From NCBI GenBank assembly GCA_015999985.1, contig JAECRA010000032.1, positions 1-47,773 on the forward strand: 47,773 nucleotides of DNA. Reading direction: 5' to 3'. This document shows, piece by piece, positions 25,419-34,171 of the stretch (within the stretch, counting starts at the first letter, position 1; every line of letters begins with the position of its first letter). Source of the stretch: Comamonadaceae bacterium. Lineage in GTDB: Bacteria > Pseudomonadota > Gammaproteobacteria > Burkholderiales > Burkholderiaceae_C. A program made the position numbers and the translations under genes. A model generated the notes under the pieces. That model had not been told where the DNA came from. It searched no databases and worked only from the letters and a program-made list of their open reading frames with translations.

Positions 25419-27488
25419 CTAGCGACGCAAAGCCGCGCGTACTGTATCCGCCACATTCTCTGGCGTAAAGCCAAAGAACTCGAAGAGCTTGCCCGCTGGC
25501 GCCGATTCGCCGTAGCGATCAATACCCACCACCGCCGCACAGCCATACTTCCACCAGCCGTCCGTCACACCCATTTCCACGGCAACACGCGGAATGCCTG
25601 TGGGCAACACTGATTTCTTGTACGCCGTAGTCTGGCGATCAAACGCATTGGTGCTAGGCATGGAAACCACGCGCACCGCGATCTTGCGTGCGGCCAAAAT
25701 CTGCTGCGCCTTGAGCGCCAGCTGCACTTCAGAACCGGTGGCAATCAAAACCGCCTGAGGCTTTTTCTTGAGCCCCACATCAGAAGGCTCGCTCAGCACA
25801 TAAGCGCCGCGGCTGATGTCACCCAGGTCGCGTTTGGCTGCATAAGGCAGGTTTTGGCGGCTGAGCAGCAAAGCGGTAGGACGATCGCGGTTCTCCAGCG
25901 CAACTGCCCAGGCGATGGCCGTCTCTGCCGTGTCAGCCGGACGCCAGACATCCAGGCCCGGAATCAGGCGCAGACTGGCCGCGTGCTCAATACTCTGGTG
26001 CGTCGGGCCGTCTTCGCCCAAGCCGATGCTGTCGTGCGTGAACACATGCACCACGCGCTGCTTCATCAGCGCAGCCATGCGGATGGCATTGCGGCTGTAG
26101 TCGCTGAAAGTGAGGAAGGTGCCGCCGTAGGGAACGTAGCCGCCATGCAGCGCCAAACCGTTCATGATGGCGGCCATGCCGAATTCACGCACGCCGTAGT
26201 TGATATGAAAGCGTGCGGCAATAGCCGGCGCAGCTTCACTTCCCGTGGTTTCAGCCGCAGGGCTCTCTGGAAGCACCACGCTGCCATTGTCCGCAAAGCG
26301 CAGCGGCATGGTGAAAGTGGTGTTGGTCAGGTTGGAACCCGTCAAGTCCGCGCTGCCACCTATCAGCTCAGGCAGTGCCGCAGTAAAGGCTTCCAAAGCA
26401 ATCTGGCTGGCCTTGCGGCTAGCCACGGTTTCAGCCCGCTTGTGCGCCTCAACGGCGGCATCGACCGCGACCTGGGCAAAATTCTTGGGCAACTCACCAG
26501 CCATGCGGCGCTTGAAGTCAGCAGCCAGGCGGGGATACGCCTCTGCATAAGCAGCCATGCGCGCGTCCCAGTCGGCTTCCTGCTGGGCGCCAGCCGCCTT
26601 GGCATCCCAATCGCTGTAGGCTTCTGCCGGAATCTCAAACGGGCCGTAAGGCCAGCCCAGCTTTTCCCGGGTCAGCGTGATTTCTGCATCGCCCAGAGGT
26701 TCACCATGCGCCTTGGCGGTGTCCTGGCGATTGGGCGAACCTTTGCCGATGTTGGTCTTGCAAATGATCAGCGTAGGCTTATCCGTGCTTTTCTTGGCCT
26801 TGGCGATGGCAGCATCCATGGCCTGCACGTCGTGGCCGTCCAGCGGGCCAATGACATTCCACTGGTAGGAGCGAAAACGCTCAGCGGTGTTGTCAATGAA
26901 CCATGGCGCGACCTTGCCGTCGATGCTGATGCCGTTGTCGTCGTACAGAGCGATCAGCTTGTTGAGCTTCCAGGCGCCCGCCAAGGCGCAAGCTTCGTGG
27001 CTGATGCCCTCCATCAGGCAGCCGTCGCCGAGGAACGCATACGTGTTGTGATCGACCAGCTTATGGCTGTCGCGGTTGAACTCGGCCGCCAGCAGCTTTT
27101 CTGCCAAGGCCATGCCCACGGCGTTGGCAATACCCTGGCCCAGCGGACCAGTGGTGGTTTCCACGCCGGGTGTGATGCCGTGTTCGGGGTGACCAGCCGT
27201 CTTGCTGTGCAATTGGCGGAAATTCTTCAATTCCTGCAAAGGCAGGTCATAGCCGGTCAGATGCAGCAGCGCGTACAGCAGCATCGAAGCATGGCCATTG
27301 GAAAGCACAAACCGGTCCCGGTCCATCCACTGCGGGTTGGTGGGGTTGTGCTTGAGATGCCGGCCCCACAGGGCAACAGCCATATCAGCCATGCCCATGG
27401 GGGCGCCGGGATGCCCGGAGTTGGCTTGTTGAACGGCGTCCATGGCCAGGGCGCGGATGGCGTTGGCCATGAGAGATGCATTTGCCAT
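25419..27488 (-). CDS. tkt: Transketolase
   Basis: This 689-residue thiamine-diphosphate enzyme of the pentose phosphate pathway transfers two-carbon units between sugar phosphates. The start at 27488 is preferred because CCGGAG lies 9 bases upstream and the protein then begins [35 protein letters not shown] as in known transketolases. The longer start at 27542 adds 18 atypical residues. The TPP motif [25 protein letters not shown], the central DGHD block and the pyrimidine domain ([14 protein letters not shown]) are present. Length is normal. It precedes gapA on the same strand. Confidence 0.97.
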   Translation of the reverse strand: MANASLMANAIRALAMDAVQQANSGHPGAPMGMADMAVALWGRHLKHNPTNPQWMDRDRFVLSNGHASMLLYALLHLTGYDLPLQELKNFRQLHSKTAGHPEHGITPGVETTTGPLGQGIANAVGMALAEKLLAAEFNRDSHKLVDHNTYAFLGDGCLMEGISHEACALAGAWKLNKLIALYDDNGISIDGKVAPWFIDNTAERFRSYQWNVIGPLDGHDVQAMDAAIAKAKKSTDKPTLIICKTNIGKGSPNRQDTAKAHGEPLGDAEITLTREKLGWPYGPFEIPAEAYSDWDAKAAGAQQEADWDARMAAYAEAYPRLAADFKRRMAGELPKNFAQVAVDAAVEAHKRAETVASRKASQIALEAFTAALPELIGGSADLTGSNLTNTTFTMPLRFADNGSVVLPESPAAETTGSEAAPAIAARFHINYGVREFGMAAIMNGLALHGGYVPYGGTFLTFSDYSRNAIRMAALMKQRVVHVFTHDSIGLGEDGPTHQSIEHAASLRLIPGLDVWRPADTAETAIAWAVALENRDRPTALLLSRQNLPYAAKRDLGDISRGAYVLSEPSDVGLKKKPQAVLIATGSEVQLALKAQQILAARKIAVRVVSMPSTNAFDRQTTAYKKSVLPTGIPRVAVEMGVTDGWWKYGCAAVVGIDRYGESAPAGKLFEFFGFTPENVADTVRAALRR

Positions 27489-27713
27489 GCGAATAAACTC
27501 CGGGGGAATTGCGGACAAGAAATGGTCAAGCGCTCGCGACATGAGCGTGCCTTTCCTGTGATTTTACCGGCGGCCGAGGCCGCACCTCCAGGCCAATCCG
27601 TAATACAGTGTCGCCATGCTCGCGCTTTGCACTGAAATTTGCCCTTTACCGCCCCTTCAAAGGACAGGTAGAAATGCACGAAAAATGCGCTCCTGCATAG
27701 GCAACACCCCCTT

Positions 27714-28484
27714 ATGAGACTAGGCACCCCCCTCACGCCCACGGTGCGCGCCATGATTCTCGCCGCAGGCCGTGGCGAGCGCATGAGACCGCTGACAGAC
27801 CACCAACCCAAGCCTTTGCTGGAAGTGCGTGGCAAACCGCTAATGCAATGGCCCCTGGAGGCTCTCCTGCGGGCCGGGTTGACAGACATCGTCATCAACA
27901 CCGCCTGGCTGGGTGAACAGATCGAAGAGCGCTTCGGCTCCCTGGCACGGCTGGATTCAGAGCGCGCTACCCTCCGCTACTCTGCGGAAGAGCGCGATTT
28001 TGGCTACGCGCTTGAAACTGCCGGCGGCATCGCCAGGGCCTTGCCCTTGCTGGCGTCGCATGAAAACGACGTATTCTGGGTCGTCGCAGGCGACGTGTTC
28101 ACCCCGGAATTGACCTTCTCCCGTGAAGTGGCAGAACGCTTTGCCGCCAGCGGCAAACTCGCCCATCTGTGGCTGGTACCCAACCCCGTCCACAACGCCA
28201 AAGGCGACTTTGCCATCAATCAAGACGGCCTGGCACTCAACGAGGCACCGGCCGGCACCACGCGCCATACCTTCAGCGCCATAGCCCTCTACCGCCGCCA
28301 GCTCTTTGAGCCACCCTGGTGCACCATCCTGCCAGGCAATCCACAAGGTACTGCCGCCCCGCTGGCCCCCCTGCTGCGCAGCGCCATAGAAGCCGGCCAC
28401 GTCAGCGCCGAGCTTTATACCGGCCCCTGGACGGATGTGGGCACGCCCGAGCGGCTGGCTGAGCTCAATGCTGGAGCGTCTTGA
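27714..28484 (+). CDS. murU: N-acetylmuramate alpha-1-phosphate uridylyltransferase MurU
   Basis: This 256-residue nucleotidyltransferase converts MurNAc-1-phosphate and UTP to UDP-MurNAc in the peptidoglycan recycling route that bypasses de novo synthesis. The signature MILAAGRGERMRPLTDHQPKPLLEV, then INTAWLGEQIEERFG, ALETAGGIARALPLL, GDVFTP, NPVHNAKGDFAI and the ending YTGPWTDVGTPERLAEL follow Pseudomonas MurU closely. The start could also be the ATG at 27753 (MILAAGRG); neither has a strong ribosome-binding site. Its usual partner AmgK (MurNAc kinase) is not adjacent here. A mannose-1-phosphate guanylyltransferase role is less likely at this length. Confidence 0.88.
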   Translation: MRLGTPLTPTVRAMILAAGRGERMRPLTDHQPKPLLEVRGKPLMQWPLEALLRAGLTDIVINTAWLGEQIEERFGSLARLDSERATLRYSAEERDFGYALETAGGIARALPLLASHENDVFWVVAGDVFTPELTFSREVAERFAASGKLAHLWLVPNPVHNAKGDFAINQDGLALNEAPAGTTRHTFSAIALYRRQLFEPPWCTILPGNPQGTAAPLAPLLRSAIEAGHVSAELYTGPWTDVGTPERLAELNAGAS

Positions 28485-28578
28485 TCTACCATCCAACCAA
28501 CCTTGCTTTTCTTACCCTGCCCGTCCGGGACAGGGTGGCAGGGATTGCGAGTGGTCGTGGCAGTGGATACGCCGCTTA

Positions 28579-28629
28579 CCCTCACCGGTTGGCCGCCCTC
28601 ACCCCCGCCCTCTCCCCAGGGGGAGAGGG
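28579..28629. repeat. Copy of the CCCTCACCGGTTGGCC / CCCTCTCC-GGAGAGGG element
   Basis: CCCTCACCGGTTGGCC followed by CCCTCTCCCC / GGGGAGAGGG repeats the modules seen in the tkt-gapA array. The hairpin lies 24 bases before the pepP start and may serve as a read-through terminator for murU. Confidence 0.8.
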
Positions 28630-28653
28630 AGTTAATACGTCATTTCACACACT

Positions 28654-30054
28654 ATGACAATCACCCCCTACGCTGCCCGCCGCGCCCATTTTGCCGCTGA
28701 AATGACCCGAATCGGAGGGCCAGACGCCATTGCCATCATCCCCACCGCTCCAGCGCACGCGCGCAACCGCGACACGGATTTTCTGTACCGGCACGACAGC
28801 TATTTCTACTACCTCACGGGCTTTACCGAGCCCAGCGCTTGGCTGGTGATCACCGGTGATGGCCGCACTACCCTCTTCTGCCAGCCCAAAGACCTCGAAA
28901 GAGAAATCTGGGATGGCATTCGCCTGGGCCCTGAGGCAGCGCCTGCTGCGCTGGGGGTCGATGCCGCATATTCCGTGACCGAACTGGGCCAGCAGTTGCC
29001 CAAATTGCTGGAAAACAAGGCAACCGTCTGGTTCCCGTTTGCCACCCACGCGGGGCTTGAAACGCAGATCGACGGCTGGCTACAGAAAGTGCGCGGGCGT
29101 ACGCGCTACGGCGCCCTGGCCCCCGAAACGCAGCGAGATGCCTGCGCCATTCTTGACGAAATGCGCCTCATCAAGGACGCGCACGAGCAGGACATCATGC
29201 GGCGCGCGTCTCAGATCAGCGCAGGCGCCCACATTCGCGCCATGCAGCGCTCTGCCGCCATGCTGCGCGCCGGCCAGCAAGTGCGTGAATACCACCTGGA
29301 CGCCGAGCTGCTGCACGAATTCCGTCTGCATGGCTCGCAAAACCCTGCCTATGGCAGCATCGTTGCCGCTGGAGCCAATGCCTGCGTTCTGCACTACCGT
29401 GCCGACACAGGCCCCATCAACGATGGCGAGCTGGTACTGATAGACGCCGGCTGCGAGCTTGACGGCTACGCCAGCGACATCACCCGCACCTTCCCTGCCA
29501 ACGGCAAGTTCAGCGGACCGCAACGCGCTCTTTATGACCTGGTGCTGGCCAGCCAGGACGCTGCCGTAGCTGCCACCCGCCCAGGAGCCCGCTTCAACGA
29601 CCCGCATGAAGCCACCGTCAAAGTTCTGACCCAAGGCATGTTCGACCTGGGCCTGTTGAACAAGAATCAGCATGGCACGGTAGAAGACGCCATCTCCAAC
29701 CGGTCTTATTTCGCCTACTACATGCACCGCACCGGCCACTGGCTGGGAATGGACGTGCACGACTGCGGCAGCTATGTGGAACCCACGGAGGTCGGAAAGG
29801 TCAGTGAACGCAAGGACGCACTCTCCGGCGAAATCATCAAAGACCGCCCCAGCCGCATCCTGCGTCCGGGCATGGTGCTCACCATAGAGCCAGGCATTTA
29901 CGTCCGCTCCGGCGAAGGCGTGCCCGAGGAGTTCTGGAACATCGGCATCCGTATTGAGGACGACGCCATAGTCAACGAAGGCGGCTGCGAATTGATCACG
30001 CGCGGGGTACCTGTAGACCCTGTAGAGATCGAAAAATTGATGACATCCGCCTGA
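28654..30054 (+). CDS. pepP: Xaa-Pro aminopeptidase (aminopeptidase P, M24 family)
   Basis: This 466-residue cytoplasmic metallopeptidase removes N-terminal residues before proline. The N-terminal AMP_N domain has RNRDTDFLYRHDSYFYYLTGFTEP and YLTGF-type features. The C-terminal pita-bread domain has the two-metal ligands in order: DAGCELDGYASDITRTFP (two Asp), HRTGHWLGMDVHD (His), TIEPGIYV (Glu) and GIRIEDD (Glu). Length is close to the roughly 440 residues of E. coli PepP. It follows murU after 169 bases that contain a hairpin repeat. It has no evident link to the sugar locus. Confidence 0.95.
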   Translation: MTITPYAARRAHFAAEMTRIGGPDAIAIIPTAPAHARNRDTDFLYRHDSYFYYLTGFTEPSAWLVITGDGRTTLFCQPKDLEREIWDGIRLGPEAAPAALGVDAAYSVTELGQQLPKLLENKATVWFPFATHAGLETQIDGWLQKVRGRTRYGALAPETQRDACAILDEMRLIKDAHEQDIMRRASQISAGAHIRAMQRSAAMLRAGQQVREYHLDAELLHEFRLHGSQNPAYGSIVAAGANACVLHYRADTGPINDGELVLIDAGCELDGYASDITRTFPANGKFSGPQRALYDLVLASQDAAVAATRPGARFNDPHEATVKVLTQGMFDLGLLNKNQHGTVEDAISNRSYFAYYMHRTGHWLGMDVHDCGSYVEPTEVGKVSERKDALSGEIIKDRPSRILRPGMVLTIEPGIYVRSGEGVPEEFWNIGIRIEDDAIVNEGGCELITRGVPVDPVEIEKLMTSA

Positions 30055-30100
30055 CCGCCACGGTCGGCCCTTACCCACCCCGCCGGTTTTCGACCGGGGT

Positions 30101-30257
30101 TTGCCCCCCTCCCAGGGGGTTACCCTCCCTCCCGGTGAATTGCCTCCTCTCCCTGGGGGTTAGCCCCCTCCCCAGGGAGTTGACTCCCTCTTCAGGGGGT
30201 TGGCTCCCTCTCCCGCAAGCGGGAGAGGGTTGGGGGGGCCGGCCAACCGGTGAGGGC
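30101..30257. repeat. Degenerate CCCTCxxAGGGGGTT repeats plus a CCCTCTCCCGC hairpin before galE
   Basis: About five imperfect units of roughly 20-25 bases (variants of CTCCCAGGGGGTT, CCCTGGGGGTTAGCC, CCCAGGGAGTTGACT, TTCAGGGGGTTGGCT) lead into an 11-bp perfect hairpin at 30206-30229, identical in stem to the one at 16318-16341. Then comes GGCCGGCCAACCGGTGAGGG, the reverse complement of the module in the tkt-gapA array. Confidence 0.8.
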
Positions 30258-30297
30258 CAGCCGCGCTAATAGCTACCCCGAGCCCCAGGAACACCTC

Positions 30298-31329
30298 ATG
30301 CATGTCCTCATCACCGGCGGCGCCGGCTACATAGGCTCTCACACCTGCCTCAGCCTGCTGGAAAGCGGCATGGATGTCTCCGTCATTGACAATTTTTGCA
30401 ACAGTTCGCCCGAGGCTTTGCGACGGGTTCAGTCACTCACGGGCCGCAGCATCCATGTCGTCGAAGCCGATGTCCGTGACGAGACTGCCCTGACCAAGCT
30501 GTTTTCCGGGCCTCCTGTCGACGCCGTCATTCACTTCGCAGGCCTCAAAGCCGTAGGCGAATCCGTCGCCAAGCCCATGCTCTACTACGACAACAACGTG
30601 GGCGGCACCTTCGCGCTGCTGCAAGCCATGCAGCGCGCCCGTGTCCAGACGCTGGTGTTTTCATCTTCAGCCACTGTCTATGGTGACCCCGCGCCCGAAG
30701 ACCTTCCGCTCAAGGAAACGGCCCCTTGCGGCAACACCCACAGCCCCTACGCCACCAGCAAATGGATGGTCGAGCGCTGCCTGGCAGATCTGCATGCCGC
30801 ACAGCCGGATTGGAAGATTGCGCGCCTGCGCTACTTCAACCCGGTAGGTGCTCACGCCAGTGGCCAGATCGGAGAAAACCCCAGCGGAATCCCCAATAAC
30901 CTGATGCCATTCGTCAGCCAGGTAGCCTGTGGCGCCCGTCCCAAACTCGCGATCTTCGGCAACGACTACCCCACCCATGACGGCACCGGGGTGCGCGACT
31001 ACATCCACGTCATGGACCTGGCCGAAGGCCACGTCGCCACGCTAAAACACCTGGCGGCCCGCCAGCAGGGCAACCTGCTCACCCTCAACCTGGGGACCGG
31101 CCAGGGTTGCTCTGTACTGGACGTCGTACGCACATTCGAAGCCGCCAGCGGCCGCAAAGTGCCCTTTGAGGTGGTCGCCCGCCGGCCCGGTGACGTGCCC
31201 GCCTACTATGCGGACCCTTCCCAGGCACAGAATTTGCTGCAATGGCATGCCAAGCGAAGTCTGCACGACATGTGCGCCGACACCTGGCGCTGGCAAGCGG
31301 CCAACCCTCACGGCTACATTAGCGAGTAA
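30298..31329 (+). CDS. galE: UDP-glucose 4-epimerase GalE
   Basis: This 343-residue short-chain dehydrogenase-type epimerase interconverts UDP-glucose and UDP-galactose (possibly also the N-acetyl forms). The start at 30298 is chosen for the AGGA box about 7 bases upstream and the canonical opening HVLITGGAGYIGSHTCLSLLESG. The catalytic set is SSSATVYG plus YATSKWMVER (Tyr-x3-Lys). The later blocks LRYFNPVGAHASGQIGE and GTGVRDYIHVMDLAEGHV are typical GalE. It lies 53 bases before wbpA and opens the surface-glycan region, supplying hexose donors. Confidence 0.95.
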   Translation: MHVLITGGAGYIGSHTCLSLLESGMDVSVIDNFCNSSPEALRRVQSLTGRSIHVVEADVRDETALTKLFSGPPVDAVIHFAGLKAVGESVAKPMLYYDNNVGGTFALLQAMQRARVQTLVFSSSATVYGDPAPEDLPLKETAPCGNTHSPYATSKWMVERCLADLHAAQPDWKIARLRYFNPVGAHASGQIGENPSGIPNNLMPFVSQVACGARPKLAIFGNDYPTHDGTGVRDYIHVMDLAEGHVATLKHLAARQQGNLLTLNLGTGQGCSVLDVVRTFEAASGRKVPFEVVARRPGDVPAYYADPSQAQNLLQWHAKRSLHDMCADTWRWQAANPHGYISE

Positions 31330-31382
31330 CCAGCGCAGGCCCCTGAACGGCTTCACGCGCTCCTGCCCTCTTTCTCTCACCT

Positions 31383-32711
31383 ATGCCTGCTGAAACCGCA
31401 ACGAACCCAACTCTTGCTACCCTGCAGGCACGCATTGCAGGCGGCCAGGCGGTCGTCGGCATTTACGGCCTAGGCTACGTAGGGCTGCCCCTGGCCTTGC
31501 GCTTTGCCGAAGTCGGCTTGAAAGTCATTGGCTTCGATATTGATCCGCGCAAGGTGGACATGCTCAATGCCGGCCAAAGCTACATAGAGCGCTTGACGCC
31601 AGAGCGCATACAAGAGGCTGCCCGGCGAGGCTTTGAGGCGACGGCAGACTTCGCCCGCACACGAGAGGCTGACGCGCTCATCATTTGCGTTCCCACACCG
31701 CTCAACGCCCACCGAGAGCCGGACCTCAGCTTCATAGTCAACACCATAGAAGCCGCGCTGCCCCACATGCGCGCAGGCCAATTGGTCAGCCTGGAAAGCA
31801 CCACCTGGCCCGGCACCACCGATGAAGTGCTGGCTCCCCGCCTGCGCGCGCACGGGTTGATACCTGGTGAAAATTGCGCCCTGGTGTTCTCCCCCGAGCG
31901 CGAAGACCCAGGCAACCCGCACTACGGCACCAAGGACATTCCCAAGGTCATAGGGGGCACAACGCCAAGCTGCCTGAGCCTGGGCACCGCCCTCTACCAA
32001 CACGCCATTCAGACCATGGTGCCTGTCAGTTCCACTCGGGCGGCAGAAATGACCAAACTGCTGGAGAACATTCACCGCAGCGTGAACATCGGCCTGGTCA
32101 ACGAAATGAAAATCGTGGCCGACAAGATGGGCATCAACATTCACGAGGTCATTGAAGCTGCTGCTACCAAGCCCTTTGGTTTTGTAGCCTACAAGCCCGG
32201 CCCGGGCCTTGGTGGCCATTGCATACCGATTGACCCGTTCTATCTCACCTGGAAAGCCCGGGAATACGGCGTGAACACGCGCTTTATCGAGTTGGCCGGT
32301 GAAATCAACCACTACATGCCGCACTGGGTGGTCAGCAAAGTGACCGACGCCCTCAACGACAGAGGCAAAGCAGTCAAGGGCAGCCGCATCCTGGTGCTGG
32401 GGTTGGCCTACAAAAAGAACATTGACGACACCCGTGAATCACCCGCCGTGGAGATCATGGACCTCTTGCAGAACAAGGGCGCGCATATCGAATACAGCGA
32501 CCCCCATGTGCCCGTGTTTCCGCGCAAGCGTGATTACCACTTCGATTTGCAGTCAGTGCCGCTCAACGCCCAGACATTGGCTAGTTTTGACTGCGTGGTA
32601 CTGGCGACGGACCATGACGGGTTTGACTATGCGCTGGTTAGTCGAGATTCTCGATTAGTGATCGATACGCGTGGGCGGCTGAAGGCTGATGTCAACATCG
32701 TGGCGGCCTGA
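31383..32711 (+). CDS. wbpA: UDP-N-acetyl-D-glucosamine 6-dehydrogenase WbpA
   Basis: This 442-residue nucleotide-sugar dehydrogenase oxidises C6 of UDP-GlcNAc in two NAD-dependent steps to the uronic acid. The NAD-binding motif [13 protein letters not shown] is at residues about 29-41. The catalytic cysteine lies in [40 protein letters not shown] and [24 protein letters not shown] follow. Blocks such as [25 protein letters not shown] and [14 protein letters not shown] are those of WbpA/TviB rather than UDP-glucose dehydrogenase, so UDP-GlcNAcA for a polysaccharide or glycan is the likely product. It lies 10 bases before the AlbA_2 gene. Confidence 0.92.
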   Translation: MPAETATNPTLATLQARIAGGQAVVGIYGLGYVGLPLALRFAEVGLKVIGFDIDPRKVDMLNAGQSYIERLTPERIQEAARRGFEATADFARTREADALIICVPTPLNAHREPDLSFIVNTIEAALPHMRAGQLVSLESTTWPGTTDEVLAPRLRAHGLIPGENCALVFSPEREDPGNPHYGTKDIPKVIGGTTPSCLSLGTALYQHAIQTMVPVSSTRAAEMTKLLENIHRSVNIGLVNEMKIVADKMGINIHEVIEAAATKPFGFVAYKPGPGLGGHCIPIDPFYLTWKAREYGVNTRFIELAGEINHYMPHWVVSKVTDALNDRGKAVKGSRILVLGLAYKKNIDDTRESPAVEIMDLLQNKGAHIEYSDPHVPVFPRKRDYHFDLQSVPLNAQTLASFDCVVLATDHDGFDYALVSRDSRLVIDTRGRLKADVNIVAA

Positions 32712-32721
32712 ATAACTTGTC

Positions 32722-34164
32722 ATGAACCTTCAAGAGCTAAAAACCGTCCTCGCCTGCGGCGAAGATAGCCACCACCAGTTCAAGCAAGATGTGACACACG
32801 TTGATAGCTTGGCGGCGGAGTTGGCCGCTCTAGCCAATAGTGGTGGTGGGGAAATCTTCATTGGAGTGACAGACAACGGCGAAGTCTCCGGCCTGAATGC
32901 TGAGGCAGTGCGGCGCCTCAATCAGCTTTTGAGCAATGCGGCCAGCCACAATGTACGCCCGCCCATACATCCGATCACCAGCAATGTCCTGACGCCTCAA
33001 GGGGTCGTCATGGTCGTGACCGTGCCCAATGGATTGAACAAGCCTTACATGGATTTGCAGGGCCGTGTCTGGATCAAAAACGGGGCAGATAAGCGCCACG
33101 TCACGGCCAGAGAAGAGATGCAGCGCATGTTCCAAAGTGCTGGGTTGATTCGAGCGGACATGGTGCCCGTTGCAGGAACCTCCTCAGCAGATATCGATTC
33201 CAAAGCCTTCCAGGACTACGTGCACCGGCGTTTTGGCGAAGCCTTTGGGCAAGGTCATGATATCGGCCAGCAGTTGCGCAGCCTCGGGCTGGCAGATGGC
33301 AATGAACTGAACCTGAGCGGCTTGCTGCTATTCGGACGTACCCCCCAACGTTGGCTGCCAGTTTGCATGGTCAAAGCCGTGGCATTTCCTGGCACGTCTC
33401 TGGCTGACAAGTTCTATCAAGACAGCGAAGACATCTACGGCACCTTGCAAGAGCAATTCCAGCGTTGCTTCTCATTCATTAAGCGCAACCTTCATCACAC
33501 CCAGCAAGGCAGGGGCTTCAACACTTTGGGTGAATTGGAGATCCCGCCCGTGGCGCTGGAGGAATTGCTTGTCAACGCCTTGGTTCACAGAGACTATTTC
33601 ACCAGTGCGTCTATCCGTCTCTTGGTATTCGCCGACCGGGTGGAAATCATCAGCCCCGGCCACTTACCTGACAGCTTGAGCGTCGAAGACATTCGAGAGG
33701 GCAAGACCAACCGCCGAAACCCAACCTTGACAGAGCATGCCGCTCAATTGCTACCCTATCGCGGCCTGGGCAGCGGCATCAGCCGTGCCTTGCACGACTG
33801 GCCGCATATCGAACTTGTGGATGATCGACGGGGAAATCAATTCAAAGCCGTTGTTGCCCGCCCGGCATCGATAGAGAAAAGTCAAGTCACCCCACCAGTC
33901 ACCCCACCAGTCACCCCACCAGTCACCCCACCAGTCACCCCACCAGTCTTGGACCTATTAAAGCTGCTTGCCGAGAAGGGAGACCTGGGCAATGCAGAAA
34001 TCAGAGAATTCATGCAGCTCAAGGACCGCACCCATGTTCGAAAGCGCTACATCGAACCTGCTCTCGCCCAGGCCTTGATTGAATACACTTTGCCCACCAA
34101 GCCTCAAAGCAGTCAACAGCGCTATCGCTTGACAGCCAAGGGGCTCGCCCTTGTGGCTGCGTAA
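32722..34164 (+). CDS. AlbA_2 (Schlafen-type) and HATPase_c_4 domain protein, putative transcriptional regulator
   Basis: This 480-residue protein has an N-terminal AlbA_2 putative nucleic-acid-binding domain (residues about 10-130; EDSHHQFKQDV, ELAALANSGGGEIFIGV). It then has an ATPase-like HATPase_c_4 region (about 270-385; ELLVNALVHRDYF, VEIISPGHLPD). A linker of five VTPP units follows at 389-408, and a winged-helix C-terminus (AEIREFMQLKDRTHVRKRYIEPAL). Such proteins are annotated as ATP-binding transcriptional regulators and their roles are largely untested. It is unusual inside a glycan operon, 10 bases after wbpA and 7 bases before the acyltransferase, so it may be a recent insertion or a local regulator. 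Confidence 0.85.
   Translation: MNLQELKTVLACGEDSHHQFKQDVTHVDSLAAELAALANSGGGEIFIGVTDNGEVSGLNAEAVRRLNQLLSNAASHNVRPPIHPITSNVLTPQGVVMVVTVPNGLNKPYMDLQGRVWIKNGADKRHVTAREEMQRMFQSAGLIRADMVPVAGTSSADIDSKAFQDYVHRRFGEAFGQGHDIGQQLRSLGLADGNELNLSGLLLFGRTPQRWLPVCMVKAVAFPGTSLADKFYQDSEDIYGTLQEQFQRCFSFIKRNLHHTQQGRGFNTLGELEIPPVALEELLVNALVHRDYFTSASIRLLVFADRVEIISPGHLPDSLSVEDIREGKTNRRNPTLTEHAAQLLPYRGLGSGISRALHDWPHIELVDDRRGNQFKAVVARPASIEKSQVTPPVTPPVTPPVTPPVTPPVLDLLKLLAEKGDLGNAEIREFMQLKDRTHVRKRYIEPALAQALIEYTLPTKPQSSQQRYRLTAKGLALVAA
33886..33945 (+). repeat. Five perfect 12-bp tandem repeats within the AlbA_2 gene
   Basis: GTCACCCCACCA is repeated five times without change and encodes (Val-Thr-Pro-Pro)x5, a flexible linker between the ATPase-like domain and the winged helix. 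The unit is a multiple of three, so copy-number changes would alter linker length by four residues without breaking the frame. Confidence 0.95.
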
Positions 34165-34171
34165 AGGTGCC

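Noticed and set aside
25854..27635. A 593-codon open frame on the plus strand
   Set aside because: It is antisense to transketolase, has no recognisable family or ribosome-binding site, and its openness is a by-product of high GC codon bias in tkt.
29080..30078. A 332-codon open frame on the minus strand
   Set aside because: It is antisense to pepP, with no family resemblance.
33886..33945. Phase variation by the 12-bp repeats
   Set aside because: The unit length is a multiple of three, so slippage cannot switch the gene off; only linker length would change.
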